Source: Segetibacter sp.
GTDB lineage: Bacteria; Bacteroidota; Bacteroidia; Chitinophagales; Chitinophagaceae
Length of the DNA: 6,131 bases
Assembly (NCBI GenBank): GCA_030146445.1
Contig: JASLBT010000302.1
Span: 1-6,131 of the forward strand
Direction of reading: 5' to 3'
A program made the translations under genes and the position numbers. Below the pieces are notes generated by a model. It made no database searches. It was not told the origin of the DNA and saw only the letters and a program-made list of their open reading frames with translations. Each line of letters opens with the position of its first letter. Position 1 is the stretch's first letter. This document shows, piece after piece, positions 1 to 5,732 of the stretch.

Positions 1-1420
1 ACCGGACAAATGGGATGATGTGAAACAGTGCACAATATATGGACCGCAGGCGTTGCAAAGTTCCTCATCGACGTGGGGCGGACAAGGTGACTACAATTTC
101 GGCTTCCAGTTTAACCGGGAGCCAATGGATGAGAAGAACTCTTTTGTTTTGAACGTTTGGTCACAAAGTATTAACGAGAAAAAGAAACGCCCCGTATGGG
201 TATGGATCCACGGTGGCGGCTATGCGAATGGCTCGGCTAATCAACTCCCTTTTTTTGACGGCCGATCTCTCGCTCAGAAAGGCGATATCGTTGTTGTAAC
301 CGTCAATCACAGGCTCAATGTTATGGGTTATGCTGATTTGAGGGGTCTCGGCGGCAAATATTCCGAGTCCGTTAATCTTGGTATGCAGGATCTTGTTACC
401 GCCCTGCAATGGGTTCGTAACAACATTGAAAATTTTGGAGGAGATCCTCATTCGGTAACTATTGACGGACAATCCGGCGGAGGAGGAAAAGTATCGACGT
501 TATTGGCAATGCCCTCGGCTACAGGCCTTTTTCAAAAGGCAATCGTTCAGAGTGGTTCAATATTCAATCCCTCCAAAGGTGAAGACTCGAAAGCCTATGG
601 GCTGGCATTTGCGGCTGCTCTTGGTGTTACTCCGCAAAATGCTGATAAGTTAAACGGGTTTACCTACCAGGAACTCGTTTCGGCCGGGCAGACAGCTTCC
701 AATATACTTAGAGCTGCCGGTAGCACTATCAGAGTTGGTTATGGTCCAACTGTTGATGGGAAATACCTTGTTCAAAGTTCCATTGACTCTCCTGCTGAAT
801 TTTCGAAAAACGTACCCGTCATAATTGGTACCAACCTGAATGAATTCACTTATAACAACCGGGCTATTATCACCCGGCAGCCGATAGAACAGGTGAAAGC
901 TGCACTTGAAAAGCGTTACGGCGCTGAAAAGGTCGACAGATACATTGCTTTCTATAAAGAAGCTTATCCCGGAGATGATCAACCACAGCATATGTTGACT
1001 TTTGATAGTAGATTCAGGGAAGGTGCAATAAGACAAGCGACTGCAAGGAGTAAACAGGGAGGTGCACCGGCATATGTTTACCTGTTCCAGTGGCAATCCC
1101 CTGTCAATGATGGAAGCCTCGGTGCATCTCATGGCATGGAACTCCCCTTCATGTTCAATAACATTGCCCTGGCGCGCACGCTTACTGGCGGTGGAAAAGA
1201 AGCATATGCTCTTGCCGATAAAATCAGCTCGGCCTGGATTAACTTTGTAAAGACAGGCAATCCCAACGGCAAAGGACTGCCTAAATGGGAACCGTACAAT
1301 CCTGAGCAAGGAGCAACTATGATATTTGATAACTCTTGCAGGATTGTATACAACCACGACAAAAAACTTATTGACTTTGTAAGTTCGACCCCCGCAGTTC
1401 CTGCGATTGGTCCACGTTGA
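1..1420 (+). CDS. Type B carboxylesterase, 5' end outside window
   Basis: Alpha/beta-hydrolase of the carboxylesterase type B family, which hydrolyses carboxylic esters; the natural substrate cannot be read from the sequence. The frame is open from base 2, where it reads P-D-K-W-D-D before the GTG at 20. Those residues match the conserved region about 60-80 residues into full-length members, so GTG20 is internal and the signal peptide plus first strands are missing. Counting from GTG20, I see the oxyanion-hole motif HGGGY (64-68), the nucleophile elbow G-Q-S-G-G with Ser152, the acid Glu275 in GTNLNEF, and the catalytic His371 in GASHGMELPF. The triad is therefore complete. The C-terminal W-x-x-F-x-x-x-G-x-P-N motif (WINFVKTGNPN, 406-416) and W-x-P-Y (423-426) are typical of the family. 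The visible 466 residues plus the missing part fit the usual 520-550. A pectin-degrading neighbourhood suggests it removes acyl or aromatic esters, but this is inference. Confidence 0.93.
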   Translation, partial: PDKWDDVKQCTIYGPQALQSSSSTWGGQGDYNFGFQFNREPMDEKNSFVLNVWSQSINEKKKRPVWVWIHGGGYANGSANQLPFFDGRSLAQKGDIVVVTVNHRLNVMGYADLRGLGGKYSESVNLGMQDLVTALQWVRNNIENFGGDPHSVTIDGQSGGGGKVSTLLAMPSATGLFQKAIVQSGSIFNPSKGEDSKAYGLAFAAALGVTPQNADKLNGFTYQELVSAGQTASNILRAAGSTIRVGYGPTVDGKYLVQSSIDSPAEFSKNVPVIIGTNLNEFTYNNRAIITRQPIEQVKAALEKRYGAEKVDRYIAFYKEAYPGDDQPQHMLTFDSRFREGAIRQATARSKQGGAPAYVYLFQWQSPVNDGSLGASHGMELPFMFNNIALARTLTGGGKEAYALADKISSAWINFVKTGNPNGKGLPKWEPYNPEQGATMIFDNSCRIVYNHDKKLIDFVSSTPAVPAIGPR

Positions 1421-1457
1421 TGAATCACTACTAAATACTACATCGTGAAGTAATCGC

Positions 1458-1478
1458 TGGGTACACTACCGGTACCCA
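1458..1478 (+). terminator. Candidate transcription terminator hairpin after the esterase
   Basis: A perfect 7-base-pair inverted repeat, TGGGTAC and GTACCCA, encloses a 7-base loop and begins 37 bases after the esterase stop codon. It is followed by TTTACT, only a weak T-run. Position and perfect arms support a terminator; the short T-tract argues for a weak one or a mere mRNA-end stabiliser. Confidence 0.35.
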
Positions 1479-1974
1479 TTTACTCACGAAAACATTGCTG
1501 TTGGCATCTCAGGATGCAACAGGACAGATAGGAAAAAACGTTTACTACTTTGAATCGCTAACGAAATTGCTTTATGAACTCTTCTATCGCAGATAGCGAA
1601 TGCTGCTATCGTAAAAAGCATCCTACTATTTCGACTAATGCCGGGACACTATTCATCTTCCCAAACCAGCATTACAAATTATCTAATATCAATCACCACT
1701 TATCTGTTGCCTCCTATTGGTACAACAACAAAAACACTGGTGCTAATTGCTTCTTCAGTGGTTAACGGAGGGGGGCTTGCCCAACAGGCATTTAGTGACG
1801 AAACAGTAGTAAGACTAACACCGGACTGCATCCTCAAGAACGCTGTAATTGAATTCGAACGAGTTTACGACAAGAAAACCCACCAACAGCAGCAAGTTCG
1901 CGAACACAATAACCGTGCGTCTTGATAATGGATCGTATGCCGGGCTCATCTCAAGGGAGCGCTGATTATAGCAG

Positions 1975-1988
1975 TTTAACGTGTTAAA
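1975..1988. promoter_or_regulatory. Palindromic candidate operator upstream of the GH106-like gene
   Basis: TTTAACGTGTTAAA is a perfect inverted repeat (arms TTTAAC and GTTAAA, 2-base centre) ending 54 bases before the ATG at 2043. Such short, tightly spaced palindromes are typical of sites for dimeric regulators such as LacI- or GntR-type proteins. No regulator gene is in the window, and the site being bound is inference. Confidence 0.35.
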
Positions 1989-2008
1989 TTCTTCCGGCTG
2001 GTTCGCAA

Positions 2009-2023
2009 CTTAAACAGGTCCTG
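2009..2023 (+). promoter_or_regulatory. Weak copy of the leader motif (CTTAAA-N5-CCTG)
   Basis: CTTAAA, five bases, then CCTG lies 19 bases before the ATG at 2043. The same words with the same spacing occur at 5710-5724 before the CBM9-like gene. A related copy with a 6-base spacer and CCTC precedes the GH28 gene. Only ten bases are shared here, so chance is possible. Confidence 0.25.
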
Positions 2024-2042
2024 AAAAACAAGCATCAACAAG

Positions 2043-4169
2043 ATGAATACATCAAGAGCAGCTATAATAACGAAATGGACCAAACCAGGCAAGATCCTAC
2101 TAGCCTTAATGCTTGTCTGCACTACCACCTCACAAGCGCAAAGGGCATGGCAACAGCTATCTTCACCAACGGCAGCGCAAGTAAAGAACCACTTCTTGCG
2201 TCCTCCTGCTTATCATGCTAACTCGGTTACCTGGGGTTGGGATGGACCGGTCAGCCGGGAGGTAATAAGCCGGGATATGGACAGTTTGTACTCCAGGGGA
2301 TTCCGTGTTGTAACCATCGAAGCTGGTTATCGCATGCCCGTGGCTTATTTGTCTGATGGCTGGTTTAGCCTTGTAAAAACGGCGGTAGACGAAGCAAAGA
2401 AAAGAAACATGCACATCTGGCTGATTGACGAAGGCAAGTACCCCAGTGGTTTTGCCGGCGGTAAGTTCAGCCAGGAAAGACCTGACCTGCGCATGCAAGG
2501 CTTAGTGGTATACGAGCGCATTAATGCGCAGCCTGGGCAGGTTATTTCAAAAAAAGGTATCAACGCTGTTATTAGTGCAGTTGCTGTTAACCTAACAGAC
2601 AGCAGCAGTCAAATCATTCCGGTTCGTTCCGGGGAAATAAAGTGGACAGCGCCCGCCGGTAATTGGCAGGTACTTTTTGTTCAGCCTCAATACAAGACAG
2701 CGGTAACCCGTGCCGTGAATAATCCGAGTGGCGGCAAGGACACAACCAACTCCCTATGTGATTACCTGAATCCTGTTGCCGTTAGGCAATTTATTGACTT
2801 CACACACGAACAGTACAAGAAATACATTGGTGATGAGTTTGGCAAAACAGTGTTGGGCTTTCGTGGCGATGAACCGGATTATGGGTACACGCCCTGGACA
2901 CCTGCTATGTTGCAGGAATTCAGGCAACGAAAAGGCTATGATATACAGCCCTACCTCGCCTCGTTTTTTTTGGGCAAGCTCAATCATGAACAAAAAAGAG
3001 CAAAGGCTGATTACTGGGATGTGTGGTCGGATTTGTTTGGTGAAAACTTTTTCAAAATACAGGCAGACTGGTGTGCAAAGAACAACCTGGAATACATGAC
3101 GCACCTGAACCATGATGAGGCCATGATCGGGTTGGTAAGATCGGAAGGAGATTTTTTTAAAGACATGCGCTCGGTGCAGATACCGGGTATCGACGTAATA
3201 TGGCACCAGTTATGGCCAGGCCTGGTAGCCGATTTTCCAAAGTTTGCCTCATCTGCGGCACATCTTAATGGCCGCCCCAGATCTTTAAGTGAAAGTTTTG
3301 CCGCGATGAAGCCCGCTCCGGATATTCAGCAGGCAAGGTGGATCATCAACCATCAATTGGTCAGAGGTATTAACCTGTTTGAGTTTATGTTTTTTGGCTC
3401 TACTTCTGAAGGCAGGGGCGGTGCACGTGGTTACATGGCCGATCCATCATTTCCTTCTGTAATGGCGTATACTAACCGGGCAAGCTACCTGTTAGCCCAG
3501 GGCCGTCCAACGGCAGAAATTGCTGTTTACTTTCCTACCACCAGCTTATGGTTTGGCCATAATGAATCGGAGAAGAGCACTTTTGATATAGCCAGGCAAT
3601 TACTCGAAAGCCAGCATGATTTTGACTTTATTGATGAATATGCATTAACCACCGGGAGGTTAGCTAAAGGTGCGCTTGTCAATAAGAGTGGGCAGGAGTT
3701 TAAGGCGATTATCATTCCCTCTGTAGCAGTTTTATCCAGCGCTGCAGTTGCACGGCTGAAAGCGTTTGCCAGCGCCGGCGGCCAGGTCATATTCACAGAT
3801 AAGAAACCTTCTTTAATAACGGACAAAAATTTCCTGACGGCGAAGGGTGGTGAAGCCTTCTCCTGGGCCAGGAGTAAAACCGTTAATGCTTCATTATCGT
3901 CGCTACCATCCGATGTGGTATTGGATAAACCTTTCGCCTTGTTGAAGTACCTGCACCGCAAGTGGAAAGATGCGGATCTATATTTCTTTTTTAACGAGAG
4001 TGAGGAGTCTGTCGGCCGGAATATTACACTCAGAGAAAAAGGAATAGTTGAGGAATGGGATGCCACTACAGGTTCGGTTAAAACGATTAAAACAACCAAT
4101 AATTCGGCAGCACAAATTAATGTTCAGTTCAAACCGCATGCGACAAAATTTATCATTGTTCGTCGTTGA
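2043..4169 (+). CDS. Secreted GH106-like glycoside hydrolase (probable alpha-L-rhamnosidase group), short form
   Basis: Predicted exported glycoside hydrolase of 708 residues. A basic N-terminus, hydrophobic stretch I-L-L-A-L-M-L-V-C and the site SQA-Q (cleavage near 32/33) form a signal peptide, which supports the ATG at 2043. Residues 45-450 resemble the barrel of GH106 alpha-L-rhamnosidases: opening FLRPPAYHANSVTWGWDG, DEGKYPSGFAGG (129-140), GDEPDYGYTPW (275-285), the W-C segment with HLNHDE (354-359), SSAAHLNGRPRSLSESFA (403-420) and VRGINLFEF (440-448). Glu277 and Glu417 are the best candidate catalytic carboxylates. Residues 488-595 (AEIAVYFP, KAIIIPS, LKAFASAGGQVIF) look like the alpha/beta domain that follows such barrels. 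The end holds DLYFFFNESEESV and EEWDATTGSV, the small beta domain. The protein stops there, whereas most GH106 enzymes as I know them run to 800-1100 residues. Rhamnose release from rhamnogalacturonan is inferred; substrate specificity is uncertain. The GH28 gene follows closely and is probably co-transcribed. Confidence 0.82.
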   Translation: MNTSRAAIITKWTKPGKILLALMLVCTTTSQAQRAWQQLSSPTAAQVKNHFLRPPAYHANSVTWGWDGPVSREVISRDMDSLYSRGFRVVTIEAGYRMPVAYLSDGWFSLVKTAVDEAKKRNMHIWLIDEGKYPSGFAGGKFSQERPDLRMQGLVVYERINAQPGQVISKKGINAVISAVAVNLTDSSSQIIPVRSGEIKWTAPAGNWQVLFVQPQYKTAVTRAVNNPSGGKDTTNSLCDYLNPVAVRQFIDFTHEQYKKYIGDEFGKTVLGFRGDEPDYGYTPWTPAMLQEFRQRKGYDIQPYLASFFLGKLNHEQKRAKADYWDVWSDLFGENFFKIQADWCAKNNLEYMTHLNHDEAMIGLVRSEGDFFKDMRSVQIPGIDVIWHQLWPGLVADFPKFASSAAHLNGRPRSLSESFAAMKPAPDIQQARWIINHQLVRGINLFEFMFFGSTSEGRGGARGYMADPSFPSVMAYTNRASYLLAQGRPTAEIAVYFPTTSLWFGHNESEKSTFDIARQLLESQHDFDFIDEYALTTGRLAKGALVNKSGQEFKAIIIPSVAVLSSAAVARLKAFASAGGQVIFTDKKPSLITDKNFLTAKGGEAFSWARSKTVNASLSSLPSDVVLDKPFALLKYLHRKWKDADLYFFFNESEESVGRNITLREKGIVEEWDATTGSVKTIKTTNNSAAQINVQFKPHATKFIIVRR

Positions 4170-4196
4170 TACCAATTGCACCATAAACTAAGTCTC

Positions 4197-5630
4197 ATGC
4201 TATTTATCTTAAAAAAATACCTCCTGGCGTGTCAGGAAAATACTGACCTTTCGGGCGTGTCCCCCTCCCGACTTATGGCCGGGGAGAGGCGCCGGGCTTT
4301 CCGCTGCTACTCCTCTGGCGCTTTAAGGCGCCATGCGGGGTATCCGCTTCAATCCCTCACGCACCCATCATTATATAGCTATATAACATTAGCTATCGCT
4401 TTCATTGCGCTTACGGCCTTGTTAATGGCGTTTACTCCTGCTAAGCCAAGGCGTTACCTGGTCACCGCTTATGGTGCAGTAGCCGGCGGAACAACACTCA
4501 ATACAATCGCTATCCAAAAAACCATCGATGCATGTTCGGCAACCGGGGGTGGGGTGGTGGTTGTGCCCAAAGGTGTTTTTTTGAGTGGTGCCATCTATCT
4601 AAAACAGGGCGTTGAATTGGTTATTGAAAAAGATGCTGTGTTAAAAGGCTCTGTCAACTATGATGATTACCCGCAGATTGATACACGGTGGGAAGGAAGG
4701 GAAATGAAGTTTACATCGGCCTTTATTAACGCGGACCATTTAACCCATGTAAAGATCAGCGGCGAGGGCACCATTGATGGTTCCGGAGATGAGTGGCTTA
4801 AACGGATCAGGGAGCGTACTGATACATTGGCCCGGCGTTTAGGCAGACCAAGACTGATTGGTATACAAAACTGTAAAGATGTAACGATTAAAGATTTGAA
4901 ACTACATAACCAGGCCGTGTGGTGCGTGCATATTCTATATTGCGAAGACGTAATTCTGGACCAGCTGAACATCACGGCCGATCATAACATCCCAAGCTCC
5001 GATGGTATCGATATCGACTCCAGTAAAGATGTTGTCATCAGGCGCTGTTATATCGATGTGAATGATGATTGTATCTCCATCAAATCAGGAAAAGATGAAG
5101 ACGGCCTGCGGGTGAATCGTGCAAGTGAAGACATCAAAATAGAAAAATGCCGCTTTGGGTACGGGCATGGTGGTGTAGCTATGGGCAGTGAAACATCTGG
5201 AGGTATCCGAAATGTGCTGATCAAAGACTGCGTTGCAGAAAAAGACAACTGGGCACCCATCCGGTTTAAATCGCAACCAAGCCGTGGAGGCGTAGTAGAA
5301 AACATCACGTACAGGAATTTTAAACTTAACGACACCCGGAAAGCCGTTGAATTTAATATGGCGTGGCGTATGGTGGGAACAATAAAGCCGCCTGCCAAGA
5401 TATTGCCGGTGGTGCGCAATGTTCGCTTGATCAATGTACATGGAACAGTGAAAAGTATTGGTGATATACGTGGCCTGCCAGGTAGCCCAATACAAGGGGT
5501 TACTTTTAAAAAATGCCGGCTAAAAGCAGAAAGGGGCCTCGTAATAGAGCATGCCCGTGGCGTTGATCTCTCGGGTCTGCTTGCAACTGTGCAGCAAGGT
5601 GAACTCGTTACTAAAAAGAACGTTGAATAA
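4197..5630 (+). CDS. GH28 polygalacturonase-family enzyme with repeat-altered N-terminus
   Basis: Right-handed beta-helix enzyme of family GH28, which hydrolyses alpha-1,4 links in galacturonan or rhamnogalacturonan by inversion. Counting from TTG4176 (ATG4197 is residue 8), the four motifs are SSDGIDID (Asp276, Asp279), NDDCISIKSG (Asp297, Asp298), GHGG (His331) and IRFK (Arg363, Lys365). The N-terminal YGAVAGGTTLNTIAIQKTIDAC and GGGVVVVPKGVF are typical of the fold's start. The start codon is unresolved. A signal-peptide-like stretch (ITLAIAFIALTALL, 70-83) is in frame but has no ATG directly before it. Upstream ATGs are at 4197 and, inside the repeat, 4275 (Arg-rich N-region). The ATG at 4425 would lose most of the hydrophobic stretch. 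The start at 4197 means translating the whole repeat (4253-4366). About 27 bases separate it from the GH106-like stop, so one transcript is likely. GH28 identity is firm; the first 90 residues are not. Confidence 0.9.
   Translation: MLFILKKYLLACQENTDLSGVSPSRLMAGERRRAFRCYSSGALRRHAGYPLQSLTHPSLYSYITLAIAFIALTALLMAFTPAKPRRYLVTAYGAVAGGTTLNTIAIQKTIDACSATGGGVVVVPKGVFLSGAIYLKQGVELVIEKDAVLKGSVNYDDYPQIDTRWEGREMKFTSAFINADHLTHVKISGEGTIDGSGDEWLKRIRERTDTLARRLGRPRLIGIQNCKDVTIKDLKLHNQAVWCVHILYCEDVILDQLNITADHNIPSSDGIDIDSSKDVVIRRCYIDVNDDCISIKSGKDEDGLRVNRASEDIKIEKCRFGYGHGGVAMGSETSGGIRNVLIKDCVAEKDNWAPIRFKSQPSRGGVVENITYRNFKLNDTRKAVEFNMAWRMVGTIKPPAKILPVVRNVRLINVHGTVKSIGDIRGLPGSPIQGVTFKKCRLKAERGLVIEHARGVDLSGLLATVQQGELVTKKNVE
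4202..4222 (+). promoter_or_regulatory. Shared leader motif, copy before the GH28 gene
   Basis: ATTTATCTTAAA, an A-run, then TACCT. The copy at 5704-5723 before the CBM9-like gene matches it except for one fewer base and one substitution in the A-rich middle. There the motif is untranslated and ends nine bases before the ATG. Here it would fall inside the coding region if ATG4197 were used, which argues that the original GH28 start was downstream. Function is unknown: a promoter part, a translation-leader element or a binding site are all possible. Confidence 0.45.
4253..4366. repeat. GC-rich structured interspersed repeat (Bacteroidota REP-like element)
   Basis: The stretch is much richer in G and C than its flanks and is built from inverted repeats. 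The ends pair as GGGCGTG (4253-4259) with CACGC-A-CCC (4358-4366, one bulged A). Inside are CTCCC (4265-4269) with GGGAG (4282-4286), and a perfect 6-base stem TGGCGC (4316-4321) with GCGCCA (4328-4333). Two similar segments, GGGCTTTCCGCT and GGGGTATCCGCTTC, flank the second stem. From memory, intergenic repeats in Bacteroidota genomes have this order: GGGCGTG-CCCC at the start, GGGCTTTCCGCT in the middle, and CCGCTTCAATCCCTCACGC at the end. A genome search is needed to confirm copy number. The strand is that of this reading. It overlaps the GH28 reading frame and keeps it open. Confidence 0.7.
4371..4386. other. 16-base perfect palindrome between repeat and signal-peptide codons
   Basis: TTATATAGCTATATAA is a perfect, uninterrupted palindrome starting four bases after the repeat. 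It reads through as L-Y-S-Y-I in the GH28 frame. It could be an operator, an AT-rich insertion target of the neighbouring repeat, or chance in AT-rich DNA. Confidence 0.4.
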
Positions 5631-5703
5631 GTGAGCTTACCTGATACCACTAGCGGCTCATCAATATAAACGTTCCTTCTTATCAGCACAGCAAAATACA
5701 CAC

Positions 5704-5723
5704 ATTTATCTTAAATAATACCT
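5704..5723 (+). promoter_or_regulatory. Shared leader motif, copy before the CBM9-like gene
   Basis: ATTTATCTTAAA, then TAA and TACCT, ending nine bases before the ATG at 5733. It is the near-identical partner of 4202-4222. TATCTT partly fits the Bacteroidota -7 element (TAnnTTTG), but I see no TTTG and no suitable TTG at the usual -33 distance, so it is not called a promoter outright. Confidence 0.45.
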
Positions 5724-5732
5724 GGGATACAA

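Larger units (their letters stand above)
1421..2042. other. Long gap with no convincing gene, possibly decayed coding DNA
   Basis: This 622-base stretch separates the esterase from the GH106-like gene. Open stretches on the + strand are short and change frame: 1435-1596 (53 codons, no ATG, protein-like composition including V-Y-Y-F-E-S-L), 1578-1925 (ATG at 1638), and 1849-1962 (ends N-T-I-T-V-R-L-D-N-G-S-Y-A-G). None resembles a family I can name. The pieces overlap end to end, which would fit a frameshifted gene remnant but could also be chance. The stretch also holds hairpins at 1458-1478 and 1584-1610 and a palindrome at 1975-1988. The length and the palindrome suggest that a new transcript starts before 2043. 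Confidence 0.45.

Noticed and set aside
20..22. GTG as the start of the carboxylesterase
   Set aside because: The frame stays open to base 2 and the residues before it fit the family, so the true start is upstream of the window.
650..1357. A 235-codon open frame on the minus strand
   Set aside because: It lies wholly inside the carboxylesterase, whose catalytic motifs are intact, and its translation resembles no known protein.
1638..1925. A 95-codon open frame as a real small gene
   Set aside because: No recognisable domain, no ribosome binding site and low-complexity ends; kept only as possible decayed coding DNA.
3527..4099. A 190-codon open frame on the minus strand
   Set aside because: It is antisense to the conserved C-terminal half of the GH106-like gene and shows no family features.
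4197..4235. L-L-A-C in the GH28 N-terminus as a lipoprotein signal
   Set aside because: The stretch before the Cys is only about 12 residues and contains two lysines in the middle, so there is no proper hydrophobic core.
5632..5660. TGAGC/GCTCA as a terminator after the GH28 gene
   Set aside because: Five base pairs around a 19-base loop with no T-run is too weak to call.
5641..5686. CTGATA and TATCAG as a paired regulatory stem
   Set aside because: The arms are six bases with a 34-base loop, which is easily expected by chance.
5048..5701. A 217-codon open frame on the minus strand
   Set aside because: It is antisense to the GH28 catalytic region; the translation is Ser/Pro/Arg-rich without motifs.
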